Notes under the pieces: model-generated
The model's database searches: none
What the model was told of the DNA's origin: nothing
Seen by the model: only the letters and a program-made list of their open reading frames with translations
Origin: Triatoma infestans
Lineage: Eukaryota > Arthropoda > Insecta > Hemiptera > Reduviidae
Assembly (NCBI GenBank): GCA_011037195.1
Contig: JAAEAF010009148.1
Span: forward strand, 18,812 to 82,811
DNA: 64,000 nucleotides
Reading direction: 5' to 3'
Position numbers and translations under genes: made by a program
Shown: positions 49,402 through 58,246 of the stretch, in pieces
How positions within the stretch are numbered: the first letter of the stretch is position 1
Layout of the letters: each line of letters opens with the position of its first letter

Positions 49402-52400
49402 TGCAGACCATAACTAAAAACATTTTCTTGTACTTGAGGGACCTCAAAACATGTGTGGGGAACAAAATATGGCCAATAAGAAGTCATTTACATAAAATAG
49501 GGAACTTACATGCTGCATCACTAGATGTAACCACAACATTATGTCATTTAAGTACATCTGTTACAATAATAACAAAAAACAAATTTATCTGTTGATAATG
49601 TTTTAAAAATAGTCGATAGTATTAGCTGCTATTAATTTTAAACATTGTGAACTGTTGGCAGGATTACAGTTTCACTAGCCAATGCATGTTTAGATTTATA
49701 TAAAATCAATGCGTTCGTAAAAAGATGCTGTAATATTGCCTGATATTGTGCTAGTGGGTGTGATGGGTGCCAGAAATATATTTTATGTGAAAAATATTAT
49801 TTCAAGAATATTCTAACATTCGCTGGCAAAAAGGGTACACCCAGGTAGAAGACTACAGTTACAAGAAGAGTTCANNNNNNNNNNNNNNNNNNNNNNNNNN
49901 NNNNNNNNNNNNNNNNNNNNNNNNNNNNNNNNNNNNNNNNNNNNNNNNNNNNNNNNNNNNNNNNNNNNNNNNNNNNNNNNNNNNNNNNNNNNNNNNNNNN
50001 NNNNNNNNNNNNNNNNNNNNNNNNNNNNNNNNNNNNNNNNNNNNNNNNNNNNNNNNNNNNNNNNNNNNNNNNNNNNNNNNNNNNNNNNNNNNNNNNNNNN
50101 NNNNNNNNNNNNNNNNNNNNNNNNNNNNNNNNNNNNNNNNNNNNNNNNNNNNNNNNNNNNNNNNNNNNNNNNNNNNNNNNNNNNNNNNNNNNNNNNNNNN
50201 NNNNNNNNNNNNNNNNNNNNNNNNNNNNNNNTATCTGGCACTTCCCTAGAGATGGCATGATTAAGAAATACAGCTTCACTAAGAATTTTTCTTTGAAGCT
50301 GGGCACCAAAAGTGGGTGGAGCGAGGGATCCGCTCTGTTGGGCATTAAGGAACATGCCATTAAATGGTATACGGATGGGTCTAAGACTCTCGAGGGGACT
50401 GGGGCGGGAGTGGTTAGCCAATGATCAAGCACTCGGAACCCATGGGTAATTTTCCCAGCATCTTCCAGGCGGAGATATACGCTATTGGAAGATGCGGACA
50501 ATTTAACCTCGATAGGGGATATAGGAACCAGGAGATTGTAATCCTTTCGATAGTCAAGCAGCCATTAGAGCATTTAGTGCATCGGTTATCAGCTCTAAAA
50601 TGGTCTGGGAATGCCTAGGTAAACTTAATAACCTAAGCAGGAGGAACAAAGTCACCCTGTGGTGGGTGCCGGGGCATGTTGGCATTGAAGGGAATGAGAT
50701 GGCTGACGCCCTGGCCAAGATAGGCGCTAGGACCCCGCTCCTAGGGCCGGAACCTTTTTGTGGGGTCAGCGACCAGTTTCTGTTGGAGGAACTTAGGAAG
50801 GAGGAGGAGACGAGGAGATCTCAACACTGGTACTACCTCCCCGGTTGGGAAATTATAACCAACGGATATCGAAGGCCTGCATCGTATTGTGCAAGAACAA
50901 GCTCCGCGTTCTTACGGGTTTCCACACGGGACATTGCCGACTTAGAGGACACCTGATGAAGCTGGGGCGGGAGTGGTTGGTCCAAGGATCAAGCACTCGG
51001 AAGCCATGGGTAAATTTCCCAGCATCTTCCAGCGGAGATATACGCTATTGGAAGATGCGTACAATTTAACCTCGATAGGGGGGATATAGGAACCAGGAGA
51101 TTGTAATTCTTTCCGATAGTCAAGTAGCCATTAGAGCATTGAGTGCACATCAATTATCAGCTCTAAAATGATCTGGGAATGCTTAAACCTAGGCAGGAGG
51201 AATAAAGTTACCACACCATCGCATCAGATACGAAGATTTCGGACAAAATCCATCAACCGGAAGTGCCACTTAACTAATTTTTTTTTTTTTGTGATTTTCT
51301 CGAAATCGGCTTTAACGATTTTCTTTAAACTTCATATACTATCTTCATACTTGAATGCCTACCATTTTTATTTGAAAAATTTTCCCGGGAAAATTGATTT
51401 TTGGGGGGCGTTCTGTGGGGGACAGTAGTGTTATGTTTCCCTCTAAAAGTGCTACTGCAGTATTGGTTTTACACAATATTAATTAATACACATTAGAAGC
51501 ATTGATAGAATTCAAGCTTTAGAGAAAATTGGTTAACCAAGAAGTATGACTTTACAGAACAGATTTCTAAATTTTTTGGGAATTTTCTCGCAAACAGTAA
51601 CAATGATTTTCTTTAAAGTTGGAATGCTTGCTGTTAGATAGAAACGTATGACATTATTTGAAACATGTTTTTTTGAGAAAAAAATGTGATTTTAAAGGGA
51701 TATTGGAGGATTTGTCGGTTAGTTTAAAATTGAATTTGCACATGCTTTCTTAGTTTGGCACAGATCGCACCACATAAGGCCGCTCAGGTATATACAAGTA
51801 AAATTGTTGGCCACCACCATGTTTATGGCCAGCCCAACTAAACATTTGTAACTTTTTGTTGTGGTGGTTGGTTCCGCAGAGCTGGAAAGCATCAGAGACA
51901 TTTTCCGTGGTAGCCTGCTTCATTTTGTGGTCATCGACCGGTTTCGGGCGTTCGCCCATCTTCAGGATGCGTTCTTCAGACAGTGTGCCAACACAGACTC
52001 GTACAGAGACTTAGTTTCACACTAACTGAGGTGTTTTTTAAATACTAAACTCTTAAACTAGGTAAAGGGATGTGGTCAGATGGGTGGGAAAACACGTGTT
52101 TGGGTTGTTAAAGGGCAAATTCTTTTCTTACAGTGGGCGCGGGGGGTCTAATCTTTAAACTCTGTTGTTGGAGGGAGACTTATTTCACAATAAACTAACC
52201 AAAATATTAAGAATATACAAAAAATAAAAATTAAAAAATAAGATACACAAAATAAATCTAAATAAAATTAAACAACGATTAAACTAACATTTAAAATTCA
52301 TTCATTCGTTTAAAATTGAACGATTTTTTTATATAATTAAGTTAAGTTTTTCCAGTTCCAAAGAATTAAGAAATTCCAGTCATTCTTTCACTTTGTCACG

Positions 52401-54819
52401 CAACCCTCACATCCTCGCAAGCATGTATATAATTAAGTTTTTTATTATGCATCCCACAAACCATGTCACATCATCACTCACATACATCATCCAAATACGC
52501 ACTTTTTTTTTTTTTTTTTGTTTTAAATTATTTTTTTTTTAAAAAAAAAAAAAATTTCTAATGATGTGACATGGTTGGGGATGCATAATATAAACAACTT
52601 AATGTTTTATTAAGAAAACATAATTAGGTATACATGCTTGCGATGGCCCAGTGGAGGTTCGCGTGAAAAAGTGAAAAAGAATGCTGAATTTCTTATTCTT
52701 TGGAAATGGAAAACTTAACCTAATCTATATAAAACAATCGTTCAGTTTTAAACGAATGAATGCAAATGCGTTGTTTAATTTTATTTAGAGTTAATTTTGT
52801 GTATATTACTTTTTCTTTTTTGTATATTCGTAAGTATTTTTGGTTAGTTAATGTGAAATAGGTCTCCCTCCAACAACAGAGTTTAAAGATTAGACCCCCG
52901 CGTGTTGCGTCAACTGTAAGAAAAGGAATTTGCCCTTTAACAACCCAAACACGTGTTTTCCCACCCATCTGGCCACATCCCTTTACCTAGTTTAAGAGTT
53001 TAGTATTTAAAAAACACCTCAGTTAGTGTGAAACTAAGTCTCTGTACGAGTCTGTGTTGGCACACTGTCTGAAGAACGCATCCTGAAGATGGGCGAACGC
53101 CCGAAACCAGTCGATGACCACAAAATGAAGCAGGCTACCACGAAAATGTCTCTGATGATTTGTAACTTTGCAATTTTAATGAAAATTTCTCTATTCTAAA
53201 TTGTATTAATTAGAGTAAAAGTAAGTCGTTTGAGTGTTTCACACCAGATTTTTTTTTTCTTTCTGTAATATTTTTGTTATAAAAAGGACTGTATTCCTGT
53301 TAACTTGGGCTCCCTGTATGGTTGCATTAATGACCCTATCAATTTTAAAGGTCAGTTTAAAACAAACAGAGAAGTCTTAGAATGTTCTATCGGGTACTAG
53401 TTTAAATTTAGCTAATTGGGCGAATCAAAACATACAATTACGTCTTACTATTTATTATAAATCACAATGGCATCATCATCTGTCTATTTGCCAATTCAAT
53501 GGCTTCAAAACTTCCATTAGAATAAATGATTGATTGAATAAGTTATTTTAAACATTCCTGCAAGAAATGTAAATTAAAATTAGTAGCAGGGGTGCGACAC
53601 ATGCGTAAAAGACTGGAGTGAAAGAGAAATCTAGCGCGAAAGAGGCAGCCTCCGCTCAAGGGGCTCCCGCTTTCGATTAATATACCACAGTAAATAGATG
53701 AGAAAGTAACAATGAGTTACGATTCAGCTAACGCCACAAAATGTACACTTACATCCGGTGTGAAACACTCACACAACTTTCGCTCACAACCACAAAATAA
53801 GACACGTTTTCTTTAAATTTAAAATTTTTATTCAGTTGCCATACATAAATAATACAGGTTGCAAGTTGGTTCACCATTCAACGCAGGTTTTACTTGAAGT
53901 GATTTACATTATAGTCCGGAAGATAGTATATACTGACTGGTCAGCGATAGGAGCAAATTCTAATGCAGGAGCCAGTGTTTATTGCACGAAGTTTGTTTGG
54001 CGTGGAGTTTTTGGGAAGAAATCAAAGCTATCTTGTATGCTCTCGAAATTTTAGAAACGAGAGCTTACTCGTTCTGGTCGATTCACAATCGGCAATCGTC
54101 GAATGCCTTTACTAACTCAACAGATGTTTTTGATCTGCCGCGTAAAAGCTTTTATGGATGCTGAGATATGGCTAGTTCTTCAGTGGATTCCTTCGCATTC
54201 TGGAATCGAATAAAACGAAAAATTAGACCAGCTGGCAAATGAATGAGGTGCAATGGACCAGCCAAATCCTCTAATCTCAGCTGGTGTGGAAAAACGCTTC
54301 ATAAAAAAGCATTGCCACCAAAAACACAGACAAGATCAATTGCAGCGTTGCCATGACAACACTGGTCTTTCGAGAGGGAGAGGACGGCAGGATACCATCC
54401 ACGGTCTTTAATCATGAGTGACGCAGCAAACTGGATGCCCTTTAATGCAATACAGGTGAAGATATAGATGTATCTCATTTGGTCAACTGTTCTGCTCTAT
54501 TTGATATTTGAACCTCTTTTAACGAAGATGATCGGTGGATTTGCTCCGCCAAATTATATTTAGCTACCCGAAGGCTTATGGCCAATTAGCTATAGCGACT
54601 GGCATAGGAAAACATTTTCTTTCCGAAGTCTTACCGAAGGATGGCTGTGTTAGTGATACCCCTTAATTATTTTTGATTGTAGCGTTGCTAAAGAATGATA
54701 GAGAATTAAGTAGACATTTGATAGGTACCTGCCAAGTTCCCCTTCTAAGTCGTAATACTTTTTCACATCCTCTCCTTTTCTAATTTGGACGTCTCTGTAG
54801 GGAAAACTAGCTTCCAATT
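29536..54819 (-). CDS. Strn-Mlck: Myosin light chain kinase (stretchin-Mlck type), 3' part with two alternative last exons
   Basis: Shared exons: 54819-54729, 47205-47002, 46910-46769, 46060-45861 and 42817-42665. They are followed by either 34032-32316 or 29707-29536. What I see: lead-in FPYRDVQIRKGEDVKKYYD, G-loop LGRGKFGTVF, catalytic Lys in LAAKFIP, alpha-C Glu in EREVEIM, HLDLKPEN catalytic loop (Leu for Arg in HRD, as in MLCK/titin kinases), IIDFGLARKY, GTPEFVAPEVV, then GLSPFMGETD. Known: this family phosphorylates myosin regulatory light chain in muscle and non-muscle cells and is controlled by a C-terminal autoinhibitory, Ca2+/calmodulin-binding segment. All phases agree across introns of up to 8.6 kb. 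The visible part gives 835 or 320 residues; Ig/Fn3 domains expected upstream are not in view. Symbol is by similarity. Confidence 0.93.
30290..30423. repeat. Foldback GAAAC repeat, subfamily 3 (hammerhead-like layout)
   Basis: Outer arms AAGTTTCCGGGTTGAGACCA (30297) and its reverse complement at 30391-30416. Inside: CTGAAGA at 30344-30350, a GCTCAT/ATGAGC stem, GAAAC at 30370-30374, then CGTCAG..CTGACG. A partial relative is at 35435-35660. Confidence 0.75.
30880..31460 (+). mobile_element. LINE relic (after RNase H, 3' end)
   Basis: MLSLSKNRLRMLKGFPDGVL at 31235-31293 matches the S.N.LR.LTG..TGH block near the end of I/R1-type ORF2, followed across frames by a degraded Cys-rich segment. Upstream an RNase H-like SRHSR*QDGRHSGKL piece (IQGNEMADTLA) is barely visible. 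No intact frame. Confidence 0.6.
31470..32315. other. Sequence between LINE relic and MLCK exon A, nothing recognised
   Basis: AT-rich. Lies within the intron used by the exon-B isoform and downstream of the exon-A poly(A) signal. Confidence 0.4.
32316..34032 (-). CDS. Strn-Mlck: MLCK alternative last exon A: kinase end plus long disordered tail
   Basis: Acceptor ATTTTTCAG|G. Reads YRMTASQCLAHPWLQRKKPI, the last helix of the kinase domain, then TKENLRTYVENFTPHSG and an Asn/Ser/Ile/Lys-rich tail to TAA at 32318-32316, one uninterrupted frame of 571 codons. AATAAA (minus, 32320-32315) overlaps the stop codon, marking a terminal exon. I see no basic amphipathic helix of MLCK type near the kinase end. 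An open frame of 1.7 kb in such AT-rich DNA, in phase with K4, is strong evidence that it is coding. Tail function unknown. Confidence 0.9.
34033..35430. other. MLCK intron, mostly unclassified
   Basis: 34160-34740 has GC-richer, transposon-like composition without a recognisable motif. 35174-35230 starts CAGTGGCGTAACTATAATGG, which resembles the terminus of a DNA transposon, but no partner end was found. Confidence 0.4.
35435..35660. repeat. Foldback GAAAC repeat, subfamily 3, rearranged copy
   Basis: GTTTCCGGGTTGAGACTGCG (35439) matches 30298-30317. Two inverted pieces containing CCCTGAAG..CTAATG flank AATGAACTTTGG / CCAAGGTTCATT. Decayed relative of 30290-30423. Confidence 0.6.
35650..36660 (+). 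mobile_element. LINE relic (RT end and RNase H)
   Basis: 35740-35838 reads LQNKCLRLCLGFLNSTPMEV and then EACERPLLIECR, the LRI..G...STP...L..E....PL..R block at the RT C-terminus. 36012-36060 reads YTNGSKINNKVGSAVY, the first RNase H strand (Asp changed to Asn). Later, across frames, DHCGV..NETVNTMAK (RNase H end). Stops throughout. Confidence 0.75.
37520..38160 (+). mobile_element. LINE 3' end with poly(A)
   Basis: NHLCSLRNLKQKEDVIHFVG then ICPILAPYR (37720-37800) is a C-terminal Cys/His knuckle like that at 45140-45200. Then an untranslated tail with AATAAA near 38129 and ten A's at 38151-38160. The 5' side starts with two near-identical CACCATTTGATTTACCCCAA units (37525, 37580). Confidence 0.65.
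38203..38423 (-). CDS. Possible terminal exon of unknown protein
   Basis: After an acceptor-like AATAATTGTCAG, the minus strand is open for about 70 codons: YVSLVPYICEDGEYVGFVGF then AITVGEQQPWSTIG, followed by low-complexity sequence to TAG. An AATAAA lies inside the 3' part (near 38260). Residues 1-35 look like real protein (balanced composition, Gly/aromatic pattern). I do not recognise the family. It could be an extra MLCK exon, another gene's exon, or a pseudogene. Confidence 0.25.
38560..38675 (+). repeat. GAAAC repeat, subfamily 2
   Basis: CTGACGATGGATGAAAATCT then GAAACCGGTCAG, and further ATCCAGCATTGCGGACCCAT and CACATATTCAAC. The CTGACGA (38564-38570) and GAAAC (38584-38588) flank a GAT/ATC hairpin with a GAAA loop. 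Confidence 0.75.
38930..39660 (+). mobile_element. Possible LINE relic
   Basis: Fragments such as LVKDVYLKQNKLYKAL and SLEIVCMIGPDRLRDYF resemble the region preceding the RT domain, but stops are frequent and no catalytic block is visible. Confidence 0.35.
39660..42660. other. MLCK intron, no gene seen
   Basis: 40880-40940 (GGGTCCGCAGGGCTGGAAAG) is a fragment of the subfamily 1 foldback repeat. 41498-41530 (GCCCCCGACATAAATCTTGG) resembles a DNA-transposon end. Otherwise AT-rich and unassigned. Confidence 0.45.
42665..42817 (-). CDS. Strn-Mlck: MLCK exon K4 (helices F-H)
   Basis: Acceptor ATTTTTACAG|A, donor CAAGC|GTAAGT. Reads LSGLSPFMGETDIQTMSNVT to DAKDFIAKLLTKNQ. It leaves two bases (GC), which are completed by the first base of either alternative last exon to give Ala. 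Confidence 0.95.
42880..43730. other. MLCK intron with short repeat pieces
   Basis: 42888-42965 is a short CTCTTAC-family piece (ACTTTCTCTTACTGTTATAA). 43110-43165 repeats the GC-rich patch of 8636-8705. No gene. Confidence 0.45.
43730..45550 (+). mobile_element. LINE relic with RT domain and C-terminal Cys/His knuckle
   Basis: In order, across three frames: IPKEQSGF (43750), VDLQKAFDNINH (43850), GVLQGDSLSPLLF..YITEF (44015), FADDLVLFADSHSDAQSKID (44145; the catalytic YxDD Tyr is Phe but both Asp are kept), NYNYLGVPF (44345), ending CEMCNLSEKETLHHIFFICP at about 45130-45190. The tail ends in AATAATTCAATCAATCAAAA, a short-repeat terminus. Frameshifted, inactive. Confidence 0.88.
45861..46060 (-). 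CDS. Strn-Mlck: MLCK exon K3 (activation segment)
   Basis: Acceptor TTTTTTCCAG|CCA, donor GTTCT|GTAAGT. Reads PENILCLTKTGNRIKIIDFG, LARKYEP, GTPEFVAPEVVNFDQISYAT and DMWSVGVICYV. Both the Mg-binding DFG and the APE motif are intact. Confidence 0.95.
46111..46144. repeat. (ATT)n microsatellite
   Basis: Eleven ATT units, abutting the foldback insertion at 46150. Confidence 0.95.
46150..46410. repeat. Foldback GAAAC repeat, subfamily 1
   Basis: Left arm (minus sense) 46167-46205, CATTTTGTGGTCATCGACCG; right arm 46300-46400 ends CTGATGCTTTCCAGCTCTAC. Lies in the MLCK intron between K2 and K3, bordered on both sides by ATT repeats. Confidence 0.8.
46769..46910 (-). CDS. Strn-Mlck: MLCK exon K2 (hinge to catalytic loop)
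   Basis: Acceptor CTATTTCAG|G, donor AAG|GTAATG. Reads IEGGELFERVIDDDFILTEK and ends HRKNILHLDLK. The Asp of HLD is the predicted catalytic base. Confidence 0.95.
47002..47205 (-). CDS. Strn-Mlck: MLCK exon K1 (kinase N-lobe)
   Basis: Acceptor GTTTATAG|GGG, donor GAATT|GTAAGT. Carries GKFGTVFKCREKG, LAAKFIPIERR (catalytic Lys) and VEREVEIMRTLQHPRLIQLY to CVILEL. The intron before it (7.5 kb) contains the Tigger, the N gap, LINE pieces and the palindrome. Confidence 0.95.
47881..49148 (-). mobile_element. Tigger/pogo-like DNA transposon, degraded
   Basis: TIRs CAGTATAAGTCGGTAATAAC (47881) and, inverted, CAGAACAAATCGTATATAAC (ending 49148) match at 16 of 22 positions and are flanked by TA, the pogo target. 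On the minus strand 48831-48610 encodes MPRQSFSIEEKFEIISRIES then ASEMGTSRSTISGILKNKEK, a CENP-B/pogo helix-turn-helix. Further on come a second DNA-binding block (NGHILQAKANELA) and IFNADEMG (first catalytic Asp region). Frameshifts interrupt it. Subterminal ATAAACGGT motifs recur at both ends. Confidence 0.88.
49180..49470. repeat. CTCTTAC-family repeat copy with (CA)n
   Basis: Shares CTTCCGGTTGATGGATTTTG and GACCTCAAAACATGTG with other copies. Contains a pure (CA)n run at 49365-49400. Confidence 0.7.
49875..50231. other. Assembly gap (N run, 357 bases)
   Basis: Unknown sequence at the left edge of a LINE piece. Open frames reading through it are artefacts. Confidence 1.
50232..51215 (+). 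mobile_element. LINE relic: RNase H domain and 3' part, with internal duplication
   Basis: IKWYTDGSKTLEGTGAGVV (50350-50410) and KVTLWWVPGHVGIEGNEMAD (50648-50707) are the first and last RNase H blocks with catalytic Asp residues. Then GARTPLLGPEPFCG and, in another frame, CKNKLRVLTGFHTGHCRLRG (50888-50947). From 50953 the sequence returns to the GGCGGGAGTGG..TCTAAAATG stretch of 50403-50605. I/R1-type ORF2 by domain order. Confidence 0.85.
51270..51715. repeat. CTCTTAC-family repeat pieces
   Basis: GATTTTCTCGAAATCGGCTT, TAACGATTTTCTTTAAACTT and ACCGGAAGTGCCAC recur in this family. A second partial unit begins at 51560. Confidence 0.6.
51856..53157. mobile_element. 1.3-kb foldback (near-perfect palindrome) with 12-bp target duplication
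   Basis: Left half 51890-52500 and right half 52555-53155 are reverse complements almost throughout: ATGGGTGGGAAAACACGTGT at 52079 against ACACGTGTTTTCCCACCCAT at 52950, and GTTGTTGGAGGGAGAC at 52162 against GTCTCCCTCCAACAAC at 52861. The centre (about 52510-52555) is a T/A-rich stretch. ATTTGTAACTTT flanks it at 51844-51855 and 53158-53169. Both ends are subfamily 1 GAAAC repeats. No coding sequence of its own was recognised. Confidence 0.9.
53830..54620 (+). mobile_element. LINE relic (RNase H)
   Basis: YTDWSAIGANSNAGASVYC at 53930-53990 is the first RNase H strand (TDGS..G.GA), followed by EEIKAILYALEILETRA (catalytic Glu helix) and LQWIPSHSGIE (54178-54210, usually W.P.H.GI.GNE). Frames shift several times. 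Ends just before MLCK exon K0. Confidence 0.75.
54729..54819 (-). CDS. Strn-Mlck: MLCK exon K0 (lead-in and start of G-loop)
   Basis: Acceptor TTTGATTTCAG|AA, donor GGCAG|GTACCT. Reads ELEASFPYRDVQIRKGEDVK and ends ..DLEGELG-R, with Arg split by the intron. The first base of its first codon comes from an exon not in this window or not recognised. Confidence 0.9.
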
Positions 54820-54937
54820 CTGAAATCAAAATGAAAAACAAAATTTTAATGAAGTTTTGTTTTATTTAGAGGCTTCGCCACAAACACAATATACTGCACC
54901 AGACGAGAAAGAATTGTTCCGCTCGTCCAAAAGTTTT

Positions 54938-54973
54938 AGAAATATGGCAGCGGTCACTCTTATCTATATTTTA
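54938..54973. repeat. Detached unit of the 41-bp tandem array
   Basis: AGAAATATGGCAGCGGTCAC and TCTTATCTATA equal the array unit of 56021-56220. Separated from it by the LINE insertion. Confidence 0.85.
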
Positions 54974-56002
54974 TTTTTTTTATTCAAAACACACTACAGG
55001 GCGTACCTGAGCTCGCGCTCATCCCAGCCCGCAAACTATTCATCCATCGCAATCGACTTTACTATAAATAGAACTGTTTCTATGTATATACATAATCACT
55101 AAATAAACGAGGGATGGGCACTCTAAATTGCACATAAACGAACATAAAAACTAAAGCATCCTAGACTAACCACAATATAACCTAGTACACATACAAACCT
55201 CACACAGTCATACCTTGCACATCCATACAAGACTCTAGCCTAAGGAACCTCTCGGTACTCGATATTCCTGAGAGGTCATCTAAAATTCTACAGCTACCCG
55301 AATCTAACGCACACAGACTACAGACAAGCAATAAATTACTATCACACAAAACATTTACTCCGCCTACCCAAGGGAAAGACCCCAGGACATACGCCGCGAC
55401 AGAGCAGATTCCGCAAACATTTTGAAGGCATTATATGCCGCCTCATTTTCAAGAAGCAAGGGCAGAGTGTCATTGCTAAGGTTAACATGAAATCCAATTC
55501 CTCGCCACAAGTTTGTGCGGAGATCTTCATAGAGCTCACAGTCTAAAACTATGTGTTCAGCGGTCTCCTCTTCGCCACAGCGACATCGACCCTCACTCAC
55601 TAGCCCCATTCTAAACCACTTGTCATTTATCTGCCCATGCCCGGTTACAAGTCTGGAGACAGCATATGAAAAATCCGTTGGGACTATTCTATGACCAGCC
55701 GTCGCGTCCGGAAGATACCTATAAGTTGTCCTTCCCTTCGCAGAACTCGCCCAGCGGGCTTTCCAAATCTCCAAAAGATCCTGTTTAATTTTTTTGTTAT
55801 CCTACTATTTCTCAGCCAAATTGCTAGCGTCCACCTTTGGGAAAGGTTCCACAGTAATGTCACCCAGGCTCACCGTTTCACCTTTTCTCAAGAAATATTT
55901 TAAGGCCGCTTGAATAATCTCTAAGTCAAGGGGAAGATACAACCTGTCAGAACTTGCAAAGCCTCGGTTGACACTGTGCAACTAAAACTACCCATAAGTA
56001 GC
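54969..56002 (-). mobile_element. 5'-truncated LINE with 15-bp target duplication
   Basis: TCACTCTTATCTATA occurs at 54954-54968 and 56003-56017. On the minus strand: a frame with two adjacent stops near 55800, then an open frame 55774-55364 reading WKARWASSAKGRTTYRYLPD, SRLVTGHGQINDKWFRMGLV, CRCGEEETAEHIVLDCELY (C-terminal Cys/His knuckle) to a stop. Then about 390 bp of 3' UTR ending AATAAAAAAAATAAAAT at the target site. This is the end of an R1/I-type ORF2. Length, intact target duplication and a nearly clean frame suggest a recent insertion. Confidence 0.9.
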
Positions 56003-56020
56003 TCACTCTTATCTATACCA

Positions 56021-56220
56021 GCCAATCAGAAATATGGTAGCAGTCACTCTTATCTATAACAGCCAATCAGAAATATGGCAGTAGTCACTCTTATCTATAC
56101 TAGCCAATCAAAAATATGGCAGCAGTCACTCTTATCTATACTAGCCAATCAGAAATATGGTAGCAGTCACTCTTATCTATACCAGCCAATCAGAAATATG
56201 GCAGCAGTCACTCTTATCAC
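56021..56220. repeat. Tandem repeat, 41-bp unit, about 5 copies
   Basis: Unit AGCCAATCAGAAATATGGYA then GCAGTCACTCTTATCTATACY, with few differences between copies. The array was interrupted by the LINE to its left. Confidence 0.93.
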
Positions 56221-56754
56221 AATTATATATAAAACGATAAGTTTTATTTAATCTTCAAAAGTTACTTATCATAACCTTGAGATAGTGGGAAGAACAAGAC
56301 CGGAAGTGTGACTTAAATGCACAGGTATTTTTGTTCAGTTTTGTGTGATTTCCTCCATAACAACAGCGACAGGTTTCATTAACCTAAACATTCAGTAAGA
56401 ATGTGTAAAGTGTGAAGTAAATTTGCCATTTATATGTAGCTGTATGGCATTTTTATGGCTGTATGCCATTTATATGTAGCTGTATTTGCAAGAAAGGCAT
56501 GTGAGTGATTTTTTTTTTTTTTGGTGATTCTCGTTGAACATAATTATCACATTCAATGTGTCATTCTTAATACTTATCCATTGATTAGGCTATTTTCAAT
56601 TTTTATACAACATTATGTCACCGCTTTGAAGCTTAATATCGTAAATGATCGATTCTGGTTTATGTGTAAATGTTCAGATGCCAGGAATTTCATGTAATGT
56701 TCATTTATGAAAGGAGCATTATGTGTATTGTACATTAAAAAAAAAAAAATAATT

Positions 56755-57920
56755 TGGTGTGAAACGCTCACACAACTTTCTCTTACTCCTGTTCTCAAAA
56801 TTATAATTGACAAATGTTATATAGTTTGTCTACCAAATTAAACGAAATTCGTCGAAAACTGAAAAAACTGTTCAGTAAAAGCGTTTACTTCCGGTTTACT
56901 AATTTTCTTAAAACTTGGAATTTTGGCCATCTATTTATTTCTAATTAATTTTGTTTGGATGATAGAATTATATAATCAACTATGATACCACTTTACAGGA
57001 AGCTATAACCCGATCCCTCCCCAAAAAGTGCCTTTAAATGAATTTTCCCAGAGAAATGTTTTAAATAAAAGTTGTAGCTCTTTAAATGTACAGTTAATAT
57101 ACCACCTTTGAAGAAAAATCGTCGGAGCCATTTTAGAGAAAATCGCGATAAAGTGCAAAAACCATTTTAGTAAAGTTGTAAAGTAAACGCACTTCCGGTC
57201 ATTCGATTTTTTTTTTCAAACTCGGAATTTCAACAACATATTTAATATCTAATTAACATTATTTAGATAACAGAATTGTCTAATAAACTGAAATAGCACT
57301 TTAGATGAAAACCAAACCCCTCCACTCCCCCAAAAGTGCCCTTAAATGAATTTTCCTAAAGAAATGTTTCAAATAAAAGTTGTAGCTCTTTGTATGTGTA
57401 GTTGATATAGCAAGTTTAAAGAACATCGTCGGAGCAACATTTTTTGAAAAAAATCGCAAAAATGTAAAAAAAAAAAAAAACTTGTAAAGTGGGTCTTCCG
57501 GCTAAGGAACTTTGACAGATAGTGTACTGTCAGATCCTATGGTGATACGTAAACGGAATATCATGTTTCAACTTTCTACGGTTTTCGTTTTTGAGCTATG
57601 CTGTTCACATACATACACACACATACACACCATTGGCTAAAAACCACTTTTTGGGACTCAGTGGACCTCAAAACGGATATTTCCAGTGAAAACTGGACAT
57701 CGAATACAATACTTCCTCTTACTAAGAGTAAGAGAAAGTAAAAAAGCGCGCGCGCACACACACACACACACACACAAAGAGCCATTTGCTTAAATCTCAT
57801 TTGTTTCTGACTCAGAGGACCTCAAAAACAGGTATTTTCAGTGAAAACTCAATTTGGAAAATTTGGCAGGTACGTAATAGTTGCTGCCTACAAGCTGTAA
57901 GAGAAAGTAATAATCTGATA
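56755..57920. repeat. CTCTTAC-family repeats, several units
   Basis: At least two tandemly arranged units: TCCTAAAGAAATGTTTCAAA, AAAAGTTGTAGCTCTTTRWA, AAAAGTGCCCTTAAATGAAT and ATACTTCCTCTTACTAAGAG. A GCGC(CA)n tract lies at 57746-57776. Confidence 0.75.
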
Positions 57921-58246
57921 AACAGAAACATGAGGTAGAAAATAATGTACAACTTTATTTATAACTGATGTGTTGTCACCTTGACTGAAAAATTCTTTAC
58001 ACTAATATTTTTATTATAATAATAATTCAGTAAGGCTCATTTGGTTGTCAGCCAGCCTTCTGGCTTAGCTTCATGGACACTGAAATAAATATAAACAATA
58101 ATAATAAAAACCTTTGAGGCCATTAAATAAAACAAAGTGGCGATAAATATCTACGATTTAGCCTGCAAAAATTGGCATACTTTTATATTGTAGCCAATAG
58201 TAGCCAGTTTCCATTCAAGATCTGTTACTCCTAATTATAATAGATA

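Noticed and set aside
49813..50501. Two open frames of about 200 codons on the minus strand
   Set aside because: Most of their length is the N gap; the remaining ends are antisense to the LINE RNase H relic.
52720..52968. Minus-strand open frame of 82 codons in the palindrome
   Set aside because: Lies in a repeat arm, has no family motif, and the opposite arm shows no preserved equivalent frame.
55950..56220. CRISPR array (regular 41-bp repeats)
   Set aside because: Units are contiguous without spacers and the genome is eukaryotic; it is a plain tandem repeat.
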